DNA of 44,016 nt from Desulfobacteraceae bacterium (GCA_011389745.1 JAABTQ010000026.1:1-44016); one strand, 5' to 3'; shown: positions 17,316-24,719, counted from the stretch's first letter. Translations and numbers: made by a program. The notes: a model not told the origin generated them from the sequence alone.

Positions 17316-17933
17316 TCAAATCCCTTTTTTTTGGTCGAAAGCCAGAATATGAAGCCTGGGTGACATACAGTATCCATAACGGACACAAAGATCCCAAACC
17401 ATGGGCATTCGGACGATTTGTTTTTCCCTGCTTCGGCCCAAAGGCATCAGCCAGACCCGATTTGCCGGAAATCCGCAATGTTGTATGGCTTCCAGGGTAA
17501 TTTGCGGGTCATCCCCCACAAGGGGTTTCAGGAAGTGAGCCTTTGATATTATCCCGGGAGACGGCCATTGCCCGGGTTTGGGTGAAAGCACCACAATACC
17601 GGTGACATTTTCCGGAATACCTGCCCGTCCGCTGGTTTCGTACTGAATGCTCATCCCTTGCTCAAGCAGTTGTTGAGACAGTTGCAAAAGCCCGTCTTCC
17701 CATTGCAGGAAAGGCTCACCTCCGGTGATTACCACCAATGAACACCCATAGCTCCGCACTTGTTTCAAAATCGTTGCCAAGGCCATTGGAGTACCTTGAC
17801 CAAGAGCTTCGGGCGTATCGCAAAATTCACAGTAAGGCTTGACGCAGCCTGACATACGCACAAAAACAGCAGGTCTTCCCATAAAGGGGCCTTCTCCTTG
17901 CAGGGAATAAAAAATTTCACAAATCGCCAGCAT
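17316..17933 (-). CDS. queE: 7-carboxy-7-deazaguanine synthase (radical SAM) with a CX4CX2C cluster motif
   Basis: 205 residues from ATG 17933 (MLAICEIFYSLQGEG). QueE rearranges 6-carboxytetrahydropterin to the 7-deazaguanine ring using SAM and magnesium. Landmarks: FYSLQGEGPFMGRPAVFVRM, the Fe-S motif CVKPYCEFCDT, VVITGGEPFLQ. The cysteine spacing read here is CX4CX2C instead of the canonical CX3CX2C, one residue longer. The start overlaps queD by 17 bases; a start 13 codons earlier is open but lacks support. Confidence 0.93.
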   Translation of the reverse strand: MLAICEIFYSLQGEGPFMGRPAVFVRMSGCVKPYCEFCDTPEALGQGTPMALATILKQVRSYGCSLVVITGGEPFLQWEDGLLQLSQQLLEQGMSIQYETSGRAGIPENVTGIVVLSPKPGQWPSPGIISKAHFLKPLVGDDPQITLEAIQHCGFPANRVWLMPLGRSREKQIVRMPMVWDLCVRYGYCMSPRLHILAFDQKKGI

Positions 17934-18333
17934 GATGTTCAGTCCATTCCGCCCGTGTATCCCGTGTTTCAAATACGGTGATGCGGTGCAACCGGCAATT
18001 GGGGCGTTTCAAATGTGGACGGAGCTTAAAAAATATGGTGCGGGCAATATTCTCCGCGGTAGGCGGACACTCCTGATAATCAGGAAGATCATTGAGGCAG
18101 GCATGGTCATACCTGTCGAGAACTTCACGGGAAACCACGGCCTTGAGTTCGGAAAAATCAAGAATCCACCCATTGGCATCGGTATGACCACAAACACAAA
18201 CCTGTAAACGGTAACTGTGGCCATGAAGATCGGTACATCCACCGTAAATATCCCTATTGGCGGTTTCGGATAAATCTTTTCGGAAAAGACGATGGGCTGA
18301 ATCAAAATGGAAATCACATGTAATGGAAAGCAT
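17917..18333 (-). CDS. queD: 6-carboxy-5,6,7,8-tetrahydropterin synthase
   Basis: 138 residues from ATG 18333. QueD converts dihydroneopterin triphosphate to 6-carboxytetrahydropterin, the first committed step of the 7-deazaguanine pathway. The zinc histidines are in FDSAHRL and LHGHSY, with the catalytic cysteine in CTDLHGH (C-x3-HGH, the QueD type), plus PTAENIA and the late FETRDTRAEW glutamate. It is the first gene of the que operon. A GTG two codons upstream is possible; the ATG is preferred although its AGGTGG site sits close. Confidence 0.93.
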   Translation of the reverse strand: MLSITCDFHFDSAHRLFRKDLSETANRDIYGGCTDLHGHSYRLQVCVCGHTDANGWILDFSELKAVVSREVLDRYDHACLNDLPDYQECPPTAENIARTIFFKLRPHLKRPNCRLHRITVFETRDTRAEWTEHHAGDL

Positions 18334-18427
18334 AGCCACCTGTTTTGAGTGAGGGATAATTTCTATAGCGGGATGCCGCTCGTCCGCTGGATAATAAATT
18401 AAAGCAACTAATGATGATATTGGGGGA

Positions 18428-18457
18428 TCTATATCAGGTGTGTTTTATGGATGTCAA
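18428..18457 (-). promoter_or_regulatory. Candidate promoter of the queDECF operon
   Basis: On the minus strand TTGACA (18457-18452) is followed after 18 bases by TATAGA (18433-18428), about 95 bases upstream of queD. I looked for a preQ1-type riboswitch in the leader and found no convincing pseudoknot. Confidence 0.55.
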
Positions 18458-18510
18458 GCCATAAGTCTTCAGAATGCAGGTTTCAAGATTCGGAAGTTGT
18501 CCTTCTTCGC

Positions 18511-18749
18511 GTCATTCTGAGGGAGCCATCTGGAGTGGTCTGACTGAAAAGAAAATTTTAACCCTATGCAGATTGAACAGATTGAAACCACGGCGACCGA
18601 AGAATCTCTCGTCCTAGTCCGGCAATAATGATCAGATATGACTTTGAGTATGAAATAGATAGACCGTGCCTGCGATAGCGAAAGATTCTTCGTCGGCCAA
18701 TAATTATTTACCAAATAACAACCTGCAATGTTGGCCTCCTCAGAATGAC
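18511..18749. repeat. Nested inverted-repeat element upstream of the que operon
   Basis: Outer arms GTCATTCTGAGGGAGCC (18511-18527) and GGCCTCCTCAGAATGAC (18733-18749) are inverted copies with one mismatch. Inner arms CGACCGAAGAATCTCTCG (18594-18611) and CGAAAGATTCTTCGTCGG (18679-18696) are also inverted. No coding capacity. A related copy is at 28353-28441 and a partial one at 24931-24946, so it is a dispersed family. It explains most of the gap 18458-18780. Confidence 0.75.
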
Positions 18750-18780
18750 AAAAAAGGATGGCTTCATAGCCTTGAAATCC

Positions 18781-18809
18781 AAATCCCCCCACGGGCGTTA
18801 GGGGGATTT
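18781..18809 (-). terminator. GC-rich hairpin after the glutamate synthase-like gene
   Basis: AAATCCCCC (18781-18789) pairs with GGGGGATTT (18801-18809) across an 11-base loop, 40 bases after the stop at 18849. There is no clear U run, so it may be a transcript-end stabiliser or an intergenic repeat rather than a classic terminator. Confidence 0.4.
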
Positions 18810-18848
18810 GAATGTGTTACAAAAAACCTTTGAACTGTCGAGCTGGTT

Positions 18849-20471
18849 TCAATTGGAAACCGCCCTGAAATTTTCGGTATATTCTCCATTACCGTTGATG
18901 ATCTCGATGGCTTCCGCGCGATAAGCATCCATAATATAGGGAATTCCGGTCACTTTCGCAGCTTCTTCGGTTAATGACGCCAGGTCTTTTCTGGACATAA
19001 AATCGACTCTCCATTTTCTTGCTCCGGCCATAAGCTGTTGCAGGCCTACACGGATTTTTTCTCCTGCACTGTAAATACCGATTGCTCCAAGCGGAAGATT
19101 GTCAATTTCCTTGCCGTATTTTTCCTTCAAATCTGCATAAGCCACGAAAATTTCTTCCTTGGTGGTGCCGAACTTCGAAACTGTCGAGGGAAGTCCGCCA
19201 TCTTCACCGCGCAGCCACCGGTCGATATTTTTGCCTACCATTCCCGGAATCATCAGGGCACGTCCCATGCATACGGCCTTGCAATAAGGAGCGCCTAATG
19301 AAAGGGCTTTGAAAATGTGATCTTCGGAGGAAAATCCGCCGGCAAATGCAATGTCAGGTACCCATGCTCCTTTTTCCGCCAACATGTTGCACAGTTCTAC
19401 CGCCATGGAATGTAAATAAATGGAAGGAATTCCCCATTCGGCCATCATCCGCCACGGACTCATTCCGGTACCGCCCGGGGCCCCATCGATTGTCAGCAGA
19501 TCGATTTTGGCATCGGATGACCATCGGATCGCCATGGCCAATTCTCTCATGGGATAAGCGCCGGTTTTTAATGTGATACGTTTGGCACCCAGATTTCTAA
19601 TCCGCTCAACCTCTTTCATGAACCCTTCCTGATCGACAAATCCCAGCCGGGAGTGACGTTCGAACTCTTTTATCGCGCCACTTTTAAAGGCTTCCTGGTT
19701 GGCTTTACTTTCAGGATCGGGTGTAACAATGTAGCCTCTTTTTTTCAGTTCAAGTGCCCTTTCCAAAGAGCTGACCTTGATTTCACCACCGATACATTTG
19801 GCTCCCTGACCCCATTTAAGTTCGATGGTTTCCACACCGAGTTTATCAATGACATATTCGGCCACACCAAGACGTGTATCCTCAACATTAAGCTGCACAA
19901 GAATATCACCGTAGCCTTCATGAAATCTGCGATAAGATTCAACACGTCTTCTCATATCCGGAGATTCTTTGACTTTTCCATTGCTATGAAATTCCAGTCC
20001 GGGATCGATTCCGCACACATTTTCGCCACAAACAAGGCTGATTCCGGTAATTGCAGCACCCACAGCAAAATGTTCCCAGTTTGCCCTTGCAATTTCAGTA
20101 CTTCCTAACGCACCCGTAAACATGGGAATTTTCATTTTGACTTTGTGAGTGACCCCATATTCGGTTTCAGTGCTTACCCTGGGAAATGTGGCCATGTCCG
20201 AGTTGGCTGCAATCCCCGAAGCTCCAAGGGCATAGCCCATGATATTCAGGTGGGAATAATCCACGGGGTAGTCTTTGTCCGCTCCGGCAGTGATTTCACC
20301 AAAAGGCGCCGGATAAAGCAGCTCCCTTCCTCTGAACGTGGCATTGAAAAGGTCACAGTTTCCCTTGCAGCCATCAATGCATCTGCTGCAGAGTCCTGAC
20401 TGGGGTGCTACATCCCTGGAACGGTTCTTGGTTCTTAAAGCCTCGTTGGCATTGGGTTTATGAAGATTCAT
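18849..20471 (-). CDS. FMN-binding glutamate synthase-like protein (archaeal-type GltB core)
   Basis: 540 residues. The C-terminal two thirds are the FMN-binding alpha/beta-barrel of glutamate synthase: ELKWGQGAKCIGGEIK, RITLKTGAYPM, IDGAPGGTGMSPW, and the GRALM segment. The N-terminus carries a cysteine cluster (CSRCIDGCKGNC, about 27-38). The N-terminal glutamine amidotransferase domain and the GXGXG domain of large GltB are absent, as in archaeal-type enzymes, so ammonia must come from a separate subunit. It should make glutamate from 2-oxoglutarate and glutamine-derived ammonia, though related proteins have other roles. An AGGAGGT site precedes the ATG. The leader contains an ANTAR-type antitermination device, and the regulator gene is next door. 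Confidence 0.85.
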   Translation of the reverse strand: MNLHKPNANEALRTKNRSRDVAPQSGLCSRCIDGCKGNCDLFNATFRGRELLYPAPFGEITAGADKDYPVDYSHLNIMGYALGASGIAANSDMATFPRVSTETEYGVTHKVKMKIPMFTGALGSTEIARANWEHFAVGAAITGISLVCGENVCGIDPGLEFHSNGKVKESPDMRRRVESYRRFHEGYGDILVQLNVEDTRLGVAEYVIDKLGVETIELKWGQGAKCIGGEIKVSSLERALELKKRGYIVTPDPESKANQEAFKSGAIKEFERHSRLGFVDQEGFMKEVERIRNLGAKRITLKTGAYPMRELAMAIRWSSDAKIDLLTIDGAPGGTGMSPWRMMAEWGIPSIYLHSMAVELCNMLAEKGAWVPDIAFAGGFSSEDHIFKALSLGAPYCKAVCMGRALMIPGMVGKNIDRWLRGEDGGLPSTVSKFGTTKEEIFVAYADLKEKYGKEIDNLPLGAIGIYSAGEKIRVGLQQLMAGARKWRVDFMSRKDLASLTEEAAKVTGIPYIMDAYRAEAIEIINGNGEYTENFRAVSN

Positions 20472-20520
20472 TTTGAAATACCTCCTGTGTAATTTAGAAA
20501 ATTAAAAACGCCGGAAATGG

Positions 20521-20565
20521 AAAAACAAAAAGGCGCCTACCCAAAATCAGGGTAAAGACGCCTTT
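20521..20565 (-). terminator. Intrinsic terminator inside the glutamate synthase leader
   Basis: In the minus-strand RNA, AAAGGCG (20565-20559) pairs with CGCCUUU (20535-20529), and ACCC (20553-20550) pairs with GGGU (20542-20539), with a small internal loop. A U-rich tract (UUUUGUUUUU, including 20528-20521) follows. It lies 50 bases before the glutamate synthase start, so without antitermination most transcripts should stop here. Confidence 0.8.
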
Positions 20566-20614
20566 GTCTTGTAATTTGATGAAAAATTCGCACGCCATTG
20601 TGCAAATTTTTCAT
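20555..20614 (-). promoter_or_regulatory. ANTAR-type dual-hexaloop antitermination RNA
   Basis: First hairpin: a stem of at least 13 pairs (20612-20600 with 20593-20581, one G-U) capped by the six-base loop AAUGGC at 20599-20594. Second hairpin: AAGAC (20570-20566), loop AAAGGC (20565-20560), GUCUU (20559-20555). Both loops have A at position 1 and G at position 4, the known ANTAR recognition code. The second hairpin uses bases 20565-20555, which the terminator also needs, so the two folds exclude each other. A GAF-ANTAR protein is encoded immediately upstream. Confidence 0.88.
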
Positions 20615-20636
20615 TAGTAATTTAATTAATTATTAA

Positions 20637-20665
20637 TTTTTAGCGCCACTTAATATAAATGTCAA
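20637..20665 (-). promoter_or_regulatory. Promoter of the glutamate synthase-like gene, flanked by an inverted repeat
   Basis: TTGACA at 20665-20660 and TAAAAA at 20642-20637 with 17 bases between them place the start of transcription near 20630, just before the antitermination hairpins. A 12-base imperfect inverted repeat (TAGCGCCACTTA at 20641-20652 and TTAGTGTCGCTA at 20695-20706) brackets the -35 and could be an operator. Confidence 0.55.
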
Positions 20666-20722
20666 GAATTTTTCCTGAAAATTTTTTAATTTATTTAGTG
20701 TCGCTAATGGTGATGGTTTGAT

Positions 20723-21436
20723 TTATTCGAGTTCTTCGGATAAAAGAATGGCTTCTGCCACATGGCGTATGGATTTTCGCGTATCCATGGCCCGTTTCTG
20801 GATCCATCGGTAGGCTTCTTCACCGGTTTTGTTTCGTCGGTGCATCAGGACTTCCTTAGCCCGTTCCACAAGTTTCCGGGTTTCGAGTTCTTCCTGGATG
20901 ACTTTGGTCTTGACCATCAACTCAGTATTCATAATCCCCACTGCCGCCTGGTTGGCAACGGTGCGGATAAGGTTCACCTCCGTTTCACTGAAATGATATG
21001 TTTTGACCGTGAAGCAGTTTAAAACACCGACTACTTTGCCATCTCTTACCTGCAGCGGAACACTGAGCATGGAAACCAGGCCCAGTTTACGGGCCATTTC
21101 CTTTTCTTTAAATAAGGGTTCCTTGAGAACATCCTGAATCATAAGGGGTTGCTTATGGGTAGCCACATATCCGACCACTCCCTCGGTCAAATCCAGCGAA
21201 CGATCCTTGACATAATCCGGGTCGATTGTTTGGGAAGCTTTGAGCCTGATTTTTGGCGGGTTGATACTATCATCGATCAGCCAAAGTGAACATATTTCAT
21301 ACCCAGTCACCTTGGCTGTGACCATAACAATAAGTTTAAGTATATCTTCAAGATAAAAATCAGAGGTAATGGCCCGGCTGATATCCATCAGAGCCTTGAT
21401 GTACTTATCGTATGTTTCCGTATCAGCCTTTTCCAT
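20723..21436 (-). CDS. GAF-ANTAR transcription antitermination regulator
   Basis: 237 residues: a GAF sensor domain at about 25-165 (EDILKLIVMVTAKVTGYEIC, GVVGYVATHKQPLMIQDV, SMLSVPLQVRDGKVVGVLNC), a short coiled coil, and an ANTAR RNA-binding domain at about 178-235 (LETRKLVERAKEVLMHRRNK, GEEAYRWIQKRAMDTRKS). ANTAR dimers bind paired hexaloop hairpins and prevent terminator folding. Here the target-like hairpins stand in the next leader, before a glutamate synthase-like gene. There is no receiver domain, so activation would come from a ligand or partner acting on the GAF domain, not from phosphorelay. In Geobacter, ANTAR proteins control nitrogen genes, which fits this context. Confidence 0.92.
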   Translation of the reverse strand: MEKADTETYDKYIKALMDISRAITSDFYLEDILKLIVMVTAKVTGYEICSLWLIDDSINPPKIRLKASQTIDPDYVKDRSLDLTEGVVGYVATHKQPLMIQDVLKEPLFKEKEMARKLGLVSMLSVPLQVRDGKVVGVLNCFTVKTYHFSETEVNLIRTVANQAAVGIMNTELMVKTKVIQEELETRKLVERAKEVLMHRRNKTGEEAYRWIQKRAMDTRKSIRHVAEAILLSEELE

Positions 21437-21565
21437 TTTCCGTGGGTTATAAATTCCTTAAAGCTATTAAATAGGAGTTACTTGTAAGTTATATGCCACA
21501 CTGAAAAACTTGTGATGCACAAATTTTGATCTAACAGAAATTTATTCGACTGTAAAGCGCTCAAT

Positions 21566-21952
21566 TCAACCCTGCGAGGCCCGTTTTTTTTTCTGGGTTC
21601 TGGTCCAGATTAATTCTTTTTTCTTAAGTTTATGCTTTCTTTGGTAAATAAATACCAGCATTTCTTCGTGGGCTTTTTGTCTCAATTCCGGGTCAGTAAT
21701 CTTGAGCAAATGGTTTCTGCGAATTTCCAGCAGCAACCATAACATTGCAAAGTTGCCCAATCCGCCGAACAGAATGGAATTTAGAGCTGTTTGAAGATGG
21801 ATAACACCACTAATACTCAAAAACAGGATGGCTGCAACCGCTGTAAACGTATATATTCCAATGTTAACAACAATTACAACATGGTTTTTAATAGTCCAAA
21901 TCCAAAACCGGGTCATTAAGTTTCTGAATTTTTCACGCGTATTGTTTTTCAT
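21566..21952 (-). CDS. Two-helix membrane protein with basic tail
   Basis: 128 residues with two hydrophobic helices (about 24-46, VVIVVNIGIYTFTAVAAILF, and about 55-75, ALNSILFGGLGNFAMLWLLL) and a strongly basic C-terminus rich in Lys and Arg. The ATG follows a GGAGGC-like site. No domain recognised. It stands between the GAF-ANTAR gene and the pyruvate dehydrogenase remnant, with no operon link visible. Confidence 0.65.
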   Translation of the reverse strand: MKNNTREKFRNLMTRFWIWTIKNHVVIVVNIGIYTFTAVAAILFLSISGVIHLQTALNSILFGGLGNFAMLWLLLEIRRNHLLKITDPELRQKAHEEMLVFIYQRKHKLKKKELIWTRTQKKKRASQG

Positions 21953-22060
21953 AGCAGCCTCCTTTCGCTATGTCTCAATATTACTAAACTAAGCACATTT
22001 TCACGCATGTCAAAAGGGCTGCAATGACAATTTACACAAGCAGGTGCGGGTGTCTGGTCC

Positions 22061-22207
22061 TTATTTGTTTGTCGAGATAATGTGAGTGGCGCTTCCCAGG
22101 AAAATCTCAGCGGTTTCCATCTCGGTTTCAGAAAGGGTGGGATGGGCATGGATGGTCAAGGCCAAGGTCTTTGGTGTTGGGATTTCGACCGATAGCAATG
22201 AGAACAT
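22061..22207 (-). pseudogene. Decayed dihydrolipoamide dehydrogenase remnant
   Basis: Directly after the E1 beta stop, one frame reads HVLIAIGRNPNTKDLGLD, the conserved strand from the middle of lipoamide dehydrogenase, and then the other frame reads LTIHAHPTLSETEMETAEIF and on to IISTNK and a stop, which is the extreme C-terminus of the same enzyme. About 150 residues between the two pieces, and everything before them, are missing. So internal deletions and a frameshift have reduced an lpd gene to about 147 bases. It would have been the E3 component for the pyruvate dehydrogenase encoded upstream. Confidence 0.8.
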
Positions 22208-22210
22208 GGG

Positions 22211-23197
22211 TTATTTCATTCCATCCATCATTTTCCTTGCAGTTCGCAGAATTCGTTTAACGCTGGGTATATAATGGTTTTCACGGTTGAACAGTGGAAT
22301 AATGATATCAAAGCCGGTGACCCGTTCGACAGGTACTTCAAGATAATAAAATGATTTTTCCACCAGCCTCGCCAGTATTTCAGCTCCGGGCCCGTAACTC
22401 ATGGGTGCCTCGTGAATGATCATGGCTTTTCCGGTTTTTTTGACCGATTCGGTAAAAAGGTCATCGTCCAGGGGTGACAGCGTCAACAGGTCGACTACCT
22501 CGGCTTCGACACCATCTTTTTCAGCCAATTCCGATGCGGCTTCCATTGTGGGACGTGTCATGGCCCCATATGAAATCATGGTCAAATCATTACCTTCTCT
22601 GGCAATCTGGGATTTTCCGATGGGCATGGTTTCTTCCTCTTCGGGAACTTCTTCCCGAAATGCCCGGTAAAGGGCTTTTGCCTCGTAGAAAATGACCGGG
22701 TCGGGATCACGGATCGCACTTACCAGAAGAGCCCGTGCGTTTCGGGGGCCTGAGGGAATCACCATTTTCAGGCCCGGCATGTGGGACCAGAATGCTTCCC
22801 GGCTTTCCGAATGATGCTCCAGGGCGCGGACTCCCCCCCCGTAGGGTGTTCTTAAAACCATGGGTACCCCGAATCTACCCTGGGAACGCCATCGCATTCT
22901 CGATGCATGGTTTTCGATCTGATGGAAATTCTGATATGAAAATCCTGAAAATTGTATTTCGCAAACCGGTTTTAAACCGTAAATGGCCATACCGATAGAC
23001 ATACCCACAATCGCGGTTTCCGCAAGAGGGGTATCCACTACGCGATTTTCTCCAAACTGTTGATAAAGCTGGTCGGTTACACGAAAAACACCGCCATCCA
23101 GTCCGACATCTTCACCAAGCACGATAACGGCGTCATCTTTTTCCATCTCTTGTTTCAAAGCCATATTCAACGCTTGTACCATAGTCAGCTTAGGCAT
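22211..23197 (-). CDS. pdhB: Pyruvate (2-oxoacid) dehydrogenase E1 component, beta subunit
   Basis: 328 residues from ATG 23197, with a strong AAAAGGAG site; a longer open frame upstream overlaps pdhA and is not used. It has the transketolase-like pyrimidine domain (VIVLGEDVGLDGGVF, VDTPLAETAIVGMSIGMAI) and the C-terminal transketolase domain (VEAEVVDLLTLSPLDDD, IHEAPMSYGPGAEI). With E1 alpha it makes the thiamine diphosphate-dependent decarboxylase of a 2-oxoacid dehydrogenase. The gene starts four bases after the pdhA stop. The E2 gene is missing and E3 is a fragment, so the complex cannot be assembled from this locus alone. Confidence 0.92.
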   Translation of the reverse strand: MPKLTMVQALNMALKQEMEKDDAVIVLGEDVGLDGGVFRVTDQLYQQFGENRVVDTPLAETAIVGMSIGMAIYGLKPVCEIQFSGFSYQNFHQIENHASRMRWRSQGRFGVPMVLRTPYGGGVRALEHHSESREAFWSHMPGLKMVIPSGPRNARALLVSAIRDPDPVIFYEAKALYRAFREEVPEEEETMPIGKSQIAREGNDLTMISYGAMTRPTMEAASELAEKDGVEAEVVDLLTLSPLDDDLFTESVKKTGKAMIIHEAPMSYGPGAEILARLVEKSFYYLEVPVERVTGFDIIIPLFNRENHYIPSVKRILRTARKMMDGMK

Positions 23198-23201
23198 TTT
23201 T

Positions 23202-24299
23202 CTACTCCTTTTCCATTGTTTCGGCCAGCTCCTTGGCAAGATATGCTTTTTGAACTTCCAGGTGCGGCGGCAATTGGGCATATGCATGATTGAACATGTC
23301 CAAAGGATCACCCAGTTCTTTCATTAGTTTTTCAGCTTTATCCACCGCCTGCTGAATTTGTTCCTTTACCTCTTGATCCACGGACTCGATTTTCTTTGGT
23401 TCAAGCAGGTTTTTGTCAATAAGATACTTCTCAAAACGGGTGATCGGATCCTTTTTTCGCCACCCTTCGACCTCCTCGTCGGATCGATACCGTTTGGGAT
23501 CATCAGCGGTGGTGTGCATCATCATACGATAGGTGACACATTCAATCATGGTGGGACCATCACCGGCCCGTGCTCTTTCGACAGCCTCTTTGGCGGCGGT
23601 GTAGACAGCCAGTACATCGTTGCCATCCACCTGAATTCCCGGAAAACCGTATGCCAGCGCTTTTTGCGCCAAGGTTTTGGACCGGGTCTGTTTGGAAAGC
23701 GGGACGGATATGGCCCACTGATTATTCTGGCAGACAAAGATCACGGGGAGTCGAAAAACCCCGGCAAAATTCATGGCTTCGTGAAAATCACCCTCACTGG
23801 TGGCGCCGTCGCCGAACCATGTCATGGCGACATCATCTTTTTTACGGTATCGAACCGCCCACGCCAATCCCACCGCATGAAGCGTCTGTGACCCAACCGG
23901 AACACTCAGGGGAAGATTATTTTGGTCCTCTGCGATATCAACTCCTTCGTTATACCCTGAATAATAGAGCAAAAAGGTTTCCATGGCCCTTCCCCGCCAA
24001 ATCTCAGCTACCATTTCCCGAAAAGAAGGGACAAACCAGTCAGATTGCCTCAAATGTGCTACTGTTCCAAGCTGAGCAGCCTCTTGACCAGTTATGGGAG
24101 GGAAGGTACCGATCCGCCCCTGACGCTGAAGATTTAACATTCTTTCGTCAAATCTTCTCCCCAAAACCATGGCTTTGTATATGTCGAGTAAAAAATCATC
24201 GGAAATATCCGGTTCCAGTTCTTTATCAACCGTACCGGTTTCATCCAGGATCGAAAGGTAATCTACATGGCAGGGAATATCGATTTTACTTCTCGGCAT
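23202..24299 (-). CDS. pdhA: Pyruvate (2-oxoacid) dehydrogenase E1 component, alpha subunit
   Basis: 365 residues from ATG 24299, preceded by AAGGAGG. The thiamine diphosphate motif begins GDGATSEGDFHEAMNFAG and ends in QNN about 30 residues on. Other E1 alpha landmarks are RQGRIGTFPPITGQEAAQLG and the DDPKRYRSDEEVEGW region. It looks closer to the PdhA-type of Gram-positives than to branched-chain enzymes, but the 2-oxoacid used is not certain. First gene of the pdhA-pdhB pair. In an anaerobe that normally uses pyruvate:ferredoxin oxidoreductase this is a noteworthy addition. Confidence 0.92.
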   Translation of the reverse strand: MPRSKIDIPCHVDYLSILDETGTVDKELEPDISDDFLLDIYKAMVLGRRFDERMLNLQRQGRIGTFPPITGQEAAQLGTVAHLRQSDWFVPSFREMVAEIWRGRAMETFLLYYSGYNEGVDIAEDQNNLPLSVPVGSQTLHAVGLAWAVRYRKKDDVAMTWFGDGATSEGDFHEAMNFAGVFRLPVIFVCQNNQWAISVPLSKQTRSKTLAQKALAYGFPGIQVDGNDVLAVYTAAKEAVERARAGDGPTMIECVTYRMMMHTTADDPKRYRSDEEVEGWRKKDPITRFEKYLIDKNLLEPKKIESVDQEVKEQIQQAVDKAEKLMKELGDPLDMFNHAYAQLPPHLEVQKAYLAKELAETMEKE

Positions 24300-24368
24300 G
24301 GCTGACCTCCTTGAGTGGTAAGGGTCTTTTTGCAAGCGGACTCATTCACTGATAAATCCTGAGAAATG

Positions 24369-24713
24369 TTATATCACGTTGTTGATATCTTCCACTACAA
24401 AGGGGGTACATCTGACTCCGATCGATTTTTTCTTGATCCAGATTCTAACCATGGTTACCCCCTCACCCTCAATGTTGACTATGTTGTGGAGATCTTCAAT
24501 GAACTCTATATCACGGATTTTAAATTCGTAATAAAATGTATTTCTGCTGAAAGGATCAGCCACCAGTATAACCTTGCTGATATCATACGGATGTTTCTGG
24601 GGAGAACCGGAGTAAGGCAAATGCGTTTTGGAAAGGCTCTTCCAATCTTTCGGCTTTTTGTAAGCTTCGATATCGAGTTTCTGGGCTTTTTGCAAAAATG
24701 TCGGCACCGTCAT
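24369..24713 (-). CDS. Conserved hypothetical protein, 114 residues
   Basis: The minus-strand frame has a good AAGGAG site eight bases before the ATG and a soluble-protein composition (KVILVADPFSRNTFYYEFKI, IVNIEGEGVTMVRIWIKK, CTPFVVEDI). I have the impression of a small family seen in sulfate reducers but cannot name its function; no catalytic motif is evident. An almost equally long plus-strand frame over the same DNA lacks a ribosome site and looks like its shadow. It is transcribed from the same strand as pdhA, 70 bases upstream of it. Confidence 0.6.
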   Translation of the reverse strand: MTVPTFLQKAQKLDIEAYKKPKDWKSLSKTHLPYSGSPQKHPYDISKVILVADPFSRNTFYYEFKIRDIEFIEDLHNIVNIEGEGVTMVRIWIKKKSIGVRCTPFVVEDINNVI

Positions 24714-24719
24714 GAGTAA

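Noticed and set aside
17264-17386. Longer queC with 40 extra N-terminal residues
   Set aside because: The extension lies inside queE and is unlike the family; ATG 17266 gives the standard start.
18334-18460. Possible preQ1 riboswitch before queD
   Set aside because: I found a promoter but no convincing H-type pseudoknot or conserved aptamer core by eye.
24366-24719. Plus-strand open frame of 117 codons
   Set aside because: Fully overlaps the minus-strand frame at 24369-24713, which has a good ribosome site and soluble composition; the plus frame has none.
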